30,787 bases of DNA from Thermotogaceae bacterium (lineage in GTDB: Bacteria; Thermotogota; Thermotogae; Thermotogales; Thermotogaceae), in the NCBI GenBank assembly GCA_021161105.1, contig JAGHBG010000249.1:1-30787 (forward strand), read 5' to 3'. Shown here in pieces: positions 17,101 through 24,023 of this stretch. The translations under genes were made by a program, and so were the position numbers. The notes beneath the pieces were generated by a model. The model was not told where the DNA came from and did no database searches. It saw nothing but the letters and a program-made list of their open reading frames with translations. Within the stretch, counting starts at the first letter, position 1, and every line of letters starts with the position of its first letter.

Positions 17101-17773
17101 ACTTTTTAAAAGATGAATCAAACTTCATGAAACCGTTGTCATCAACGAGATAGAACTTTCCATTTAAAAGGTACCAGAAATTTCCTTCTCTTACTGATTT
17201 TTCAGCGGTGGTGATTTTCTTTACTTTTCCTTGATATTCTATTATTAAAACATCTTTCATTACCTTCTCTTTTTTGTTGTACTGTCCCACATATATAAAT
17301 TTGTTGTCATACTTTACGATAGAGTCTTCAACTAAATAGCTTTCTGCATGAGCTTTTTTATATATATACTTTGCCATGACCTCGTCAATTTTTACCTGAT
17401 ATTTGGGCACTAAATAATCATTCAAAAAATATGTTATACCGCTTAGCAGAACAGAGAGCAATAAAAATGGAACTATCAATTTTTTTAGCGAAATGCCATG
17501 AACCTGAAATGCCATTAATTCATTTTTCTCGTATAGTTCTGATATTGTCCAAAAAATTGAGAGAAGCACTCCTACGGGGATTCCCATAGCCGTGAAGTAG
17601 GGTAAGTAGTAATAAATTAGAAGTAAAAGTTTGTCAAATCCCACACGATTCTTTACGATGATGTAAGAGAGTTGATATAACACCTCTACGCTTACAAATA
17701 TGATAAATCCACCTAAACCTATTAAAAAAGGGCCAAAGGATTTTTTGGTTATGTATTTTATAAGAAGTTTCAA
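14177..17773 (-). CDS. LptF/LptG-type permease fused to OstA/LptA-like and LptD-like regions
   Basis: An uninterrupted 1198-residue frame with three parts. Residues 1-360 match the YjgP/YjgQ (LptF/LptG) permease: six hydrophobic helices at about 14-34, 54-76, 98-118, 278-296, 303-322 and 340-358, the NELMAFQVHGIS coupling-helix region (84-95), and a large beta-rich loop (120-275) between helices 3 and 4. A short basic linker and a seventh helix (367-383) return the chain to the periplasm. Residues 386 to about 590 look like OstA/LptA beta-jellyroll (NTYIDNDKATFVGNVEI at 392-408). Residues 590-645 carry LptD-like motifs: TTCNDPSPHYYLSS (595-608) and FNFPIMYFPFFYQ (629-641). The last 550 residues are rich in alternating Ser/Thr/Tyr/Phe strands, the size of an LptD barrel. 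The TTG start has GGAGGG eight bases upstream. Dual role as lipid transporter bridge is inferred. Confidence 0.85.
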   Translation of the reverse strand: MKLLIKYITKKSFGPFLIGLGGFIIFVSVEVLYQLSYIIVKNRVGFDKLLLLIYYYLPYFTAMGIPVGVLLSIFWTISELYEKNELMAFQVHGISLKKLIVPFLLLSVLLSGITYFLNDYLVPKYQVKIDEVMAKYIYKKAHAESYLVEDSIVKYDNKFIYVGQYNKKEKVMKDVLIIEYQGKVKKITTAEKSVREGNFWYLLNGKFYLVDDNGFMKFDSSFKKLKLEMDRDFGRLISLSSPQKLSHSELVEVIKSIEDKKRAAKWIVELHNRYSTALAPIIIILVGLSLSLLFNFTSKSWGVIITFILVVLYQGSGAWISALGKEYLINPVLASWLPDISFGITGLILFIFIDTAFIQKLREFYSKILVLIAVIIVTSTYFGSEYKVIANNTYIDNDKATFVGNVEIYEKDSKIAEAATGVYHFDQNILELYDATIVKDNGFLNASTLTLHKDFGQAFYVNRGFFTTDEGTITINSASFIIQSASRTDYFFFNTTSNLERKEENILFLTKFLILNTKNSTEVIIKDSMGKMTLSDKKGNRAEGIVAQYKNNEALGFVGFIDTKIQGKKKRLYISGNRIKFEKGSVFKVQGVYVTTCNDPSPHYYLSSEFSEISPGKYFVSRNIFLTIFNFPIMYFPFFYQSLEDSPTFKMGLKVSYEGSGINSFYFHTSYSNTGAAAFSISDSDGKTKYSLMLTDEIMDNPFSLSHSKSDSNENFSFKLSFKNLQKTSLSVQTSNTSSSYTYSTYYRLFGIPFYITLNRKNSGGVTSWLLPSLNVKKFSKNTLDSKITVSYFKHQSYLSYSEGDLFDNFDKMKHDGKVSVSLSKGLIKEIGSSLGLSNTFTYSFSSTDLTYYKSNSLIRWNMFSKKIKTNFASLKFLQSFQYKDVRVKDENAENYIYDDGAADVNINIYNTIKASINYKRSSSYKKVENEDDNFEKTATTHKSDVSLSFKPPFIGLMLSAKSSYNFLKTKDRWDDPLLNLEYSTKLGNLTLSFSASTKYHYDEEEPFNSVSMVMGQNLKGNTLKNSISFIYYLNQEKPIKEIVDKFSTKSFELFDRKFSLSGNFKIRTDVDPIKLYYFYVKGYIRKGKVKSSITLKYNDYIISERKYLTFSYSVKGGDPYYTLKTNLNYDGEKWTVPSFTLSLTKMLHKWVFSTALSLSYRESLNISKFSISFKLSDFPDKHFDYDIMTGDMNFGIM

Positions 17774-17789
17774 ATTTAGTTTCCCTCCG

Positions 17790-18572
17790 TCAGATCATTC
17801 TTTTTCCATATCCCAGTCTGTTTTTCAGAGCCATAAAGAAATCGTGATCCTTAGGCCTTAATATAGTAACATTTAATTCTGATTTTTTAACTTCTATTTC
17901 CTGTAGTTTTCCAATCAGCTTTCCGTCTAAAAGTATATTTGCATCGATATCAGTTTTTATGTTTATTACAGAGTTTGATGGTACTACTATTCCTCTGTTG
18001 AAAAGAAAATGGGGCAGGAGTGGCGTTATTTGCAGTGTTTCTGCATTTGGATGAACCACAGGTCCCCCAGCTGATAAGTTATAAGCAGTGGAGCCTGTTG
18101 GCGTGGATACTATAATTCCGTCTGCAAAAAACCAGAGAGGAGTTCCATTTGATACAACAACTTCTATCTCAATCATCCTTCCATCTATATCCTTTTCAAA
18201 AACCACATCGTTGAGAGCAAAAAAGCTTTCATTTTTTGCTTTTACCTCAATAAAAAATCTTTTTTCCTTTATTAAACAATTATATCTTATATCATCTGCT
18301 ATTCTGGTAATATCATTAAAAGTATACGAACTTAGGAAGCCCAGCCTCCCGGCCTTTATGCCGAGGAGAGGTACCTTATCTTTAACTATCTTTGCGCACT
18401 TTATAACTGTTCCATCTCCACCCACAGCAAGAATAATGTCTACATTTTCTAAAGAGTTTGGTAGGTCATTAATGGAGGAGGTAAATTCTATATTGAATTT
18501 TCTTTCAAGATTCTCAGCTAATTTGCAAGCTACTTCTTCACTGCCATCTTTGTAGCAGATTCCGATTTTCAT
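17790..18572 (-). CDS. nadK: NAD kinase
   Basis: Phosphorylates NAD to NADP in the cytoplasm. The 260-residue protein has the GGDGT motif (51-55), KAGRLGFL (73-80), the ND pair at 121-122 and the diagnostic ADGIIVSTPTGSTAY (150-164) and NLSAGGPVV (165-173) stretches. The C-terminus LGYGKRM is typical of Thermotogota homologues as I recall them. The ATG overlaps the yggT stop (ATGA), with GGTGAG upstream. Position between yggT and the lpt fusion gene says little beyond operon membership. Confidence 0.95.
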   Translation of the reverse strand: MKIGICYKDGSEEVACKLAENLERKFNIEFTSSINDLPNSLENVDIILAVGGDGTVIKCAKIVKDKVPLLGIKAGRLGFLSSYTFNDITRIADDIRYNCLIKEKRFFIEVKAKNESFFALNDVVFEKDIDGRMIEIEVVVSNGTPLWFFADGIIVSTPTGSTAYNLSAGGPVVHPNAETLQITPLLPHFLFNRGIVVPSNSVINIKTDIDANILLDGKLIGKLQEIEVKKSELNVTILRPKDHDFFMALKNRLGYGKRMI

Positions 18573-18865
18573 CTCAATCTCACCGCCAGATCAAAGAGAC
18601 TTTGCACGACGAAGTTGTCAATAAATACGAGCAGCAGTATAGCTATCATGGGTGTAATATCTATCATTCCAATTGGAGGAATAAATTTTCTCAGAGGTCT
18701 TAAAACAATTTCTGATGAAGCATAAAAGAAGGAGCGAATAGGAGAGTAATAAGGCGAAGGAAACCAACTCATTAGTGCGTAAATGGCTATAGAAAAAATT
18801 TCATAGTAGATAAAAACCCTTAAGACAATAGCAATTGCCTTGAAAAAATTCCCCAATATAAACAT
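18569..18865 (-). CDS. YggT family membrane protein
   Basis: A 98-residue inner-membrane protein of the YggT/YlmG family. It has two long hydrophobic segments (about 4-33 and 65-88) and the family's SWFPSPYYSPIRSFF and PLRKFIPPIGMIDITPMIAILLL-like stretches. Family members have been linked to cell division, chloroplast nucleoid partition and osmotic tolerance, but no molecular activity is established. I chose the ATG at 18865, which has GGAGGTG seven bases upstream; an ATG five codons earlier has no ribosome site. Its stop overlaps nadK. Confidence 0.9.
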   Translation of the reverse strand: MFILGNFFKAIAIVLRVFIYYEIFSIAIYALMSWFPSPYYSPIRSFFYASSEIVLRPLRKFIPPIGMIDITPMIAILLLVFIDNFVVQSLFDLAVRLR

Positions 18866-18911
18866 TAAATTCACCTCCATGAACTTGTTTCCGTTTCCCT
18901 TATTCTATCAC

Positions 18912-19610
18912 TTATATATCAATAATTCCTGTAGAAAAACAATTTCCGTTTTTCATGATGGGGACTGTATTTGTGATATCGATCTGAGAGGCAAATTTTA
19001 TATCTTTTTCAAAACCAAGCTTTATAAGCTTCTGTGCGTGTGTGGATTTTAGAAGTTCTTTGTATATGTCATTTATACCCTCTGCATAACCACTGACAAT
19101 TCTTGCCTGAGCATTTCCATATTTGAGGTTTTTAGCTATAAAACCTGCCAGCAAGCAATCTTCAAGAGAGATTTTTCCCAAAGTTCCAGAGCATACTATA
19201 TTAGCTTTTCTCCTTCTTTTTATGCGTGCTAAAACAGCGCTAAGGTTCAGAAATGATGCTGCCAACACTTCCGAACATCTTACCATTTTAGCAGCTACAG
19301 TTCCATTGGAGGTTTTTAAGATTATATTTTTATCTTTGACAGCTTTTTCTGAAAATTCGAAGGGAGAGTTTCCCAAATCAAATCCAGAAATCTTAAGGCC
19401 GTCTTCTTCACCGGCCAGTATATAATCGGGATGATCTTCTTTTATTTTAAAAGCCTCTTCCTTACTTTCAACCGGATAAACACAATGCGCTCCATTGTGA
19501 AGCGCTGTTGTAATTGAAGTGGTTGCTCTCAGTACATCTATAATTACGCAAAGTTCTCCCTCTATTGGTTGTGGCAAAAAATATACATCAACGACTGTTT
19601 CCATATGCAT
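18912..19610 (-). CDS. comB: 2-phosphosulfolactate phosphatase family protein (ComB-like)
   Basis: A ComB-family phosphatase, 232 residues, acting in methanogens on 2-phosphosulfolactate in coenzyme M synthesis. Motifs visible are IDVLRATTS (24-32), GEEDG (67-71), GFDLGNSP (76-83) and TSNGT (100-104), a near-complete family signature. Its substrate in a non-methanogen is uncertain. The chosen ATG lies 23 bases inside the flagellar rod-binding gene; no clear ribosome site is seen, so coupling is likely, and Met3 is an alternative start. It follows the flagellar genes directly and is 46 bases upstream of yggT. Confidence 0.85.
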   Translation of the reverse strand: MHMETVVDVYFLPQPIEGELCVIIDVLRATTSITTALHNGAHCVYPVESKEEAFKIKEDHPDYILAGEEDGLKISGFDLGNSPFEFSEKAVKDKNIILKTSNGTVAAKMVRCSEVLAASFLNLSAVLARIKRRRKANIVCSGTLGKISLEDCLLAGFIAKNLKYGNAQARIVSGYAEGINDIYKELLKSTHAQKLIKLGFEKDIKFASQIDITNTVPIMKNGNCFSTGIIDI

Positions 19611-19878
19611 TTTTTGCTAAACTTTTGTAAATCATGTTTGAAAGTGGTTTCATTTGAACATCCATTATTTTCTTTGAATACTCATACAAAATCATATCTC
19701 TATACACTTTCTCTGCGGAAGTTTCCGGAATTAAACCTGACTTTGGTATGCTGTCCCACATTTCCCTGAATATTTGATAGAAAAAGTAAGCTGCAAACTC
19801 GTTGATGGATTTTCTCATTGCTTTTTCCTTATCCTGCACAATCAATCCTTGAAGTTCTGCCATGGCGTTTATCTTCAT
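19588..19878 (-). CDS. flgJ: flagellar rod-binding protein (FlgJ N-terminal domain)
   Basis: A 96-residue protein matching the FlgJ N-terminal rod-binding domain: EFAAYFFYQIFREMWDSIP (27-45), an AEKVYRDMILYEYSKKI helix (55-71) and a C-terminal hydrophobic helix. It should act as a scaffold or cap for rod assembly in the periplasm. The muramidase domain found in enterobacterial FlgJ is absent, as in many bacteria, so a separate enzyme must open the wall. Its ATG is one base after the flgI stop (TGATATG), with GGTGGTGATG upstream. Confidence 0.85.
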   Translation of the reverse strand: MKINAMAELQGLIVQDKEKAMRKSINEFAAYFFYQIFREMWDSIPKSGLIPETSAEKVYRDMILYEYSKKIMDVQMKPLSNMIYKSLAKNAYGNSR

Positions 19879-19879
19879 A

Positions 19880-20884
19880 TCACATCACCACCAATTGTGC
19901 ATAAAGAACACCTGCTTCATGTAAGGTTTGCAAAATCGCTATTATGTCTTGAGGTGTTGCACCCAGAGCTTTAAGAGCTGCTACAAGGTTTCCTGTAGTT
20001 GCTTCTGTTTCCTCTTTTCCCATTATTTTACCGGATTTTATTGTGATGTTGAAATTACCATAAGAAAGTGAAAAGTCTGATATTTTTACCTCTCCTCCAA
20101 ATATCACCGTTCCGGTTCTTTCATTGACTATAACCTTGGCAGGCTGGTCAGGCGCTACTTCTATGCCTTCCAGAATGGATAAGAATGTGATTATATCGTT
20201 CTTGAAAGCTTTTGGAATGGTGACTTTTATAGAACCTGGATCCACCGCTTTTGCTATATTCGAATTGAACTTTACATTTATAGCATTGGCAGCTCTTGCG
20301 GCTGTGGTTATGTCTGGATTGTTTAAAAGAATTGTTACAGTATCTTTATCAACTATACTTGCAGGAATTTCAGTTTCTACAATAGCACCCGAAGGTATGT
20401 AACCCACCACTTTGTATCTCTTTTGAAGATTGGAACTTCCCTTTACCTCCTGACCGCCAATACTTATTGAACCCTGAGCTACCGCATATACTTTGCCGTC
20501 GGCACCATAAAGAGGGGTTTGGACCAGTAAACCTCCTTCAAGGGATTTAGCATCACCAATAGAGGCGACGACAACATCAAGCCTCATTCCTTCCTTATAA
20601 AATGGAGGGATGTCTGCAAGAACCATAACCAGGGCGGTATTTTTAGTTTTAAGTTCTGCAGGATCTATATTCACTCCAAAGTGGGAAATCATATTGGCAA
20701 GGAGAGTAGAATTAACTTTGTTGGAATCCCCACTACCATTCAATCCTATAACTACTCCAATACCGAATAGCTGATTATCTCTTGCTCCTCTGAATGCTGC
20801 TATGTCTTTTAGCCTGACTATGCTTTGAGTGAATCCAATAGTTAAAAACACAGTAATTAATGTCAATGCCAAGACTTTTTTCAT
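19880..20884 (-). CDS. flgI: flagellar P-ring protein
   Basis: Forms the P-ring around the flagellar rod in the peptidoglycan layer. The 334-residue product starts with a Sec signal peptide (about 1-20, ending near GFTQS) and continues with the family's VRLKDIAAFRGARDNQLFG and GIGVVIGLNGSGDS stretches and the conserved C-terminal TPQDIIAILQTLHEAG. Length is slightly short of enterobacterial FlgI. Two adjacent ATGs are possible; I chose the second (20884) because GAGGTG is then five bases away rather than two. Nine bases separate it from flgH. Confidence 0.95.
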   Translation of the reverse strand: MKKVLALTLITVFLTIGFTQSIVRLKDIAAFRGARDNQLFGIGVVIGLNGSGDSNKVNSTLLANMISHFGVNIDPAELKTKNTALVMVLADIPPFYKEGMRLDVVVASIGDAKSLEGGLLVQTPLYGADGKVYAVAQGSISIGGQEVKGSSNLQKRYKVVGYIPSGAIVETEIPASIVDKDTVTILLNNPDITTAARAANAINVKFNSNIAKAVDPGSIKVTIPKAFKNDIITFLSILEGIEVAPDQPAKVIVNERTGTVIFGGEVKISDFSLSYGNFNITIKSGKIMGKEETEATTGNLVAALKALGATPQDIIAILQTLHEAGVLYAQLVVM

Positions 20885-20893
20885 CATCCCACC

Positions 20894-21511
20894 TCACATG
20901 AAGATATTGGAGATAAGAGATAAAAAGTATGCGAGCCAGGAATCTGGTTCATCAGGACTCTTTTTGAACACAACCTCATCATCCACCCATATCTCTGCTT
21001 CTGCCATATCTCTTGAATCGACTGTATTGTCTGCTGCTATATCTTCTGGTCTTACTTTTCCTTTAATTATTATCTCCTTCATTGCTCCTCCTATCTTTAT
21101 CCTTTTATTTCCTTTTACTATCAAATTTCCATATTCATCCTTTCCAACCACAACTGAGGAGATTTCAAGGACAACTTTCGCTGAAACCTGGTTTTCCCTT
21201 TGGTAGGTGTCACTTATATTTTCGGTTGGTATGTAGCTTGATGCTTTAACACCCGTAAAGGCATTTAATACGTAATCGATGAAGTCAGAAATTGTTTTAA
21301 AAGGATTAAAGCCATTTGATTTTGTCGACGCAGTAGGAATTTCATAAACAAGCACTTTGACTATGTCTCCAACGTTCTCAGCCTTTTTTACTCTAATAAG
21401 GTTTATTTCACCTTTTTTCCATAGTGATTCACCAAAGAGCGAAATATTGGAAAAAATAAGTATTGTTATTGAAACTCCTATTAACACCAACCATGAAGAT
21501 GTTCTTTTCAT
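20894..21511 (-). CDS. flgH: flagellar L-ring protein without a lipobox
   Basis: Forms the outer-membrane L-ring of the flagellar basal body. The 205-residue protein shows FlgH hallmarks: NVGDIVKVLVYE (46-57), the GNKRIKIGGAMKEIIIKGKV-type core and VRPEDIAADNTVDSRDMAEAEI near 153-174. Enterobacterial FlgH is a lipoprotein; here the N-terminal hydrophobic segment (8-27) has no cysteine, and none is present in the whole protein. It is therefore either a soluble export product or membrane-anchored. The start has GGAGGTG seven bases upstream and overlaps the flgA stop (ATGA). Confidence 0.92.
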   Translation of the reverse strand: MKRTSSWLVLIGVSITILIFSNISLFGESLWKKGEINLIRVKKAENVGDIVKVLVYEIPTASTKSNGFNPFKTISDFIDYVLNAFTGVKASSYIPTENISDTYQRENQVSAKVVLEISSVVVGKDEYGNLIVKGNKRIKIGGAMKEIIIKGKVRPEDIAADNTVDSRDMAEAEIWVDDEVVFKKSPDEPDSWLAYFLSLISNIFM

Positions 21512-22449
21512 CTTTCCACCTCCAGGACTTTAACCCGTTTGTCCTTTAGAAGAACTCCCTTTAATATTTTTCCACTTGTAAGGTTCTTTACCCTAATGGT
21601 ATCTCCAATATAGCCTTCCTGGAGGGCTTCCACCATTACAGTTATATATATTCCCGGAAGTTCAACGAAAGCAATTAATATTTCGCCTTTTATAACATCT
21701 GGTTTTCTTTTTATTGAGTCAAGAGTTAATATTTCGCCAACTTTTAGGGTTTTTCTTGCTTTAGAGTAGTAAGCGTCTTCGGTAGAAGCTGGCGTTGAAA
21801 TTATCTGGAGTATATCTACTCTTTTGTATTCGAGATCGTCCGGATATACTGTCTGGCCGTAAAAGACAGGTTTTTTTAATACAAGAACGTTCCTGTAGCA
21901 TGATACTTTAAGTTTTAAGGAAAGATAGTAAGTTTTATTTTCATTTTCATAAGTTACAAATGCACTGAAAATTCCCCTTCCAATTCTTGTGTATTTGACG
22001 TACTTTTTTCCGGTGGAAACTTTTCCACTGTAGCTGAGAAGGTTCCAGGAAGAGGGGGCAGAGCATTGTGCAACTTCTGAAGCTATTTTAAGAGCAATAT
22101 AAGATGCCTCATTTAAAATTTCCTCGGGTGTTTTATTCGTTTTTGAAGAAGTTTTGCTGGAGTTTTTCTTCACTATGATAGTAATTCTTGAAGACTCGAA
22201 GGTTAACTCTATGTTCTTTCTTTGGGCCAGACTTTCAATATAAGATGAGAGTAATGTGTATGTACCTTCTTGATAATAATAACCTACTGTTATTGAAGAT
22301 AATATTTCTTTAGCATCCTCTGGAGGGTTGTACGCCATATTAAAAACAGTGACCCTCCCCGGGGTCACTTCTATTGTTTTTGGTATAAATACGTTGGACA
22401 ATGCTATTATACCAACGATAAGGATGAAGGCTACTATATACTTACCCGT
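21508..22449 (-). CDS. flgA: flagellar P-ring assembly chaperone FlgA, apparent ACG start
   Basis: Periplasmic chaperone for P-ring assembly. The SAF-like domain (VLVLKKPVFYGQTVYPDDL, about 189-206) and the C-terminal GYIGDTIRVKNLTSGKILKG (279-298) identify it. Read from the first standard start, a TTG at 22401, the protein would lack an export signal and the TTG has no ribosome site. The frame stays open 16 codons further upstream and encodes a complete signal peptide (residues 2-17, GKYIVAFILIVGIIA). It begins six bases after AGAGGTGA, but the codon there is ACG (22447-22449). I annotate the ACG start, 313 residues. The alternatives are a mutated start codon, a sequencing error or a shorter, non-exported protein. 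The middle region (about 20-180) is weakly conserved. Confidence 0.8.
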   Translation of the reverse strand, partial: TGKYIVAFILIVGIIALSNVFIPKTIEVTPGRVTVFNMAYNPPEDAKEILSSITVGYYYQEGTYTLLSSYIESLAQRKNIELTFESSRITIIVKKNSSKTSSKTNKTPEEILNEASYIALKIASEVAQCSAPSSWNLLSYSGKVSTGKKYVKYTRIGRGIFSAFVTYENENKTYYLSLKLKVSCYRNVLVLKKPVFYGQTVYPDDLEYKRVDILQIISTPASTEDAYYSKARKTLKVGEILTLDSIKRKPDVIKGEILIAFVELPGIYITVMVEALQEGYIGDTIRVKNLTSGKILKGVLLKDKRVKVLEVER

Positions 22450-22455
22450 TTATGA

Positions 22456-22463
22456 TCACCTCT
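22456..22463 (-). promoter_or_regulatory. ribosome binding site that sets the flgA start
   Basis: AGAGGTGA on the - strand overlaps the flgG stop and ends six bases before the ACG at 22447-22449. No other site precedes the TTG at 22401. This is the main sequence evidence for the upstream flgA start. Confidence 0.6.
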
Positions 22464-23241
22464 TAATTGTAGTTAGTGTTCTTAACATATCATCAGCTGT
22501 CATTATTGCTCTTGAGTTAAGTTCGTAAGCTCTTTGTGCAGTGATCATTCCAACCATTTCTTTAACAACATCAACGTTAGACTTTTCGAGATAATTCTGG
22601 CGTATAGCTCCAAATCCGTCCTGTCCTGCTGTTCCTTCAATTGGTTCTCCTGATGCTCCAGTTTGCACGAAAAGATTGTTTCCAATAGATTTCAAACCTG
22701 ATGGATTTACGAATCTAACAAGAGTGATTGTTCCAACAGTTTGTGTTGTGCCATCGGAAAGTTCGACGACGACGTTTCCATCCTCTGTTATTGTGATGGA
22801 TGTGGCATTCTGCGGAATGGTTATATTAGGAACTAAGAAGTAGCCGTTTGAGGTGACGAGTCTTCCTTCAGAATCCAGCTTGAATGAACCATCCCTCGTG
22901 TAGGCTATCCTACCGTCAGGAAGCTGTACTTGAAAAAATCCATCTCCAGTTATTGCCATGTCAAGGGAGTTACCCGTATATTCCAGAGTCCCCATTGTGA
23001 ATATTCTTGTACTTGCAGAAACTCTCGTTCCCAGACCAACATAAAGTCCTGTTGGTGTAACGGAACCTCCCACTATAGGGGCTCCAGAACTCTTTGCGTG
23101 TTGATATATCAAATCCTCAAATTCTGCTCTGACCTTTTTGTAGCCTGATGTGTCAACATTTGCAAGGTTGTTGGATATGGTATCGAGTTTAAACTGTTGA
23201 GCAAGCATTCCGGTTGCTGCAGAATAAAGGGAAATCATCAT
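22456..23241 (-). CDS. flgG: flagellar distal rod protein
   Basis: Distal rod subunit. The 261-residue protein has the N-terminal rod signature ISNNLANVDTSGYKK (about 22-36), the central TGDGFF...PDGRIAYTRDGSF region, and the C-terminal YLEKSNVDVVKEMVGMI...QRAYELNSRAI stretch for coiled-coil packing; length fits FlgG. The ATG at 23241 is chosen because GGAG lies eight bases upstream; an ATG six codons earlier overlaps the flgF stop but has no ribosome site. Confidence 0.95.
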   Translation of the reverse strand: MMISLYSAATGMLAQQFKLDTISNNLANVDTSGYKKVRAEFEDLIYQHAKSSGAPIVGGSVTPTGLYVGLGTRVSASTRIFTMGTLEYTGNSLDMAITGDGFFQVQLPDGRIAYTRDGSFKLDSEGRLVTSNGYFLVPNITIPQNATSITITEDGNVVVELSDGTTQTVGTITLVRFVNPSGLKSIGNNLFVQTGASGEPIEGTAGQDGFGAIRQNYLEKSNVDVVKEMVGMITAQRAYELNSRAIMTADDMLRTLTTIKR

Positions 23242-23255
23242 TCTATCATCTCCTT

Positions 23256-24017
23256 TCATCTAAGTGTTCCAACGCTATTGAAGAGTCTTCCTAAGAGTTC
23301 ATCAGATGTTGTTATAGATCTTTGCGCAATTTCAAAGTGTCTCAAAGCTTTTATCATGTTTACCATTTCTCTGAGTGCATTCACATTTGATTTTTCGATG
23401 TACCCTACTTTAAGTCCTAATTTTGCAAAAGAAGCCTTGCCTGACTCGTCAGTTTCTCTAAAGTAATTGTAGCCTACTTTCTTTAGCTTGTTTGGGTTCT
23501 TGAAAACAACAGTTGCGATCCTGGCAATTTTTTCATTGCTGCTGTCATAAATAGTTCCATCTTCTGAAATATATGCATCGTTCGGGATTTTTATTTTGTT
23601 TCCATTTTCACTCAGGACGAAGTCTCCTCTACCTGTAACCAGAAAACCTTCTGCGTTTCTTTTAAAATTACCTGCTCTTGTGTACAAAGTCGCTCCATTC
23701 CTATCAACAACGAAAAAGCCTTCTCCATTAATAGCAATGTCGTAAGGATTTCCTGTGTATTCCAAGGGGCCTTGAGTTATGACAGGTTTAACTTCATCAA
23801 GGACAACTGCACCTTCCAAAACACCGATTGGATGTAAATTATTAAATGGATTATCGCTTGCATTGGAAAACATCATTCTATCCATATATGTTTTAAAAGC
23901 AGCTACATCTTTTTTATAACCGACGGTATCAACGTTTGACAAATTGTTAGAGATTAAATCCAATTTGTACATATCATTGAGCATTCCCATAGTAGATATA
24001 TACATTCCTCTTATCAT
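23256..24017 (-). CDS. flgF: flagellar basal-body rod protein (FlgF-like)
   Basis: A rod or hook-basal body protein paralogous to FlgG, 253 residues. It has the N-terminal LISNNLSNVDTVGYKK motif, the central INGEGFFVVDRNGATLYTRAG region and the C-terminal YIEKSNVNALREMVNMI stretch. Lower similarity to FlgG and its place just upstream make FlgF the best name; FlgG-like is the alternative. AGGTGA lies upstream of the ATG, six bases after mreB. Confidence 0.9.
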   Translation of the reverse strand: MIRGMYISTMGMLNDMYKLDLISNNLSNVDTVGYKKDVAAFKTYMDRMMFSNASDNPFNNLHPIGVLEGAVVLDEVKPVITQGPLEYTGNPYDIAINGEGFFVVDRNGATLYTRAGNFKRNAEGFLVTGRGDFVLSENGNKIKIPNDAYISEDGTIYDSSNEKIARIATVVFKNPNKLKKVGYNYFRETDESGKASFAKLGLKVGYIEKSNVNALREMVNMIKALRHFEIAQRSITTSDELLGRLFNSVGTLR

Positions 24018-24023
24018 AGTTAA

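Noticed and set aside
22405..22412. TATAAT-like hexamer near the flgA start as a promoter
   Set aside because: It lies inside the coding extension for the signal peptide in a tightly packed operon, with no -35.
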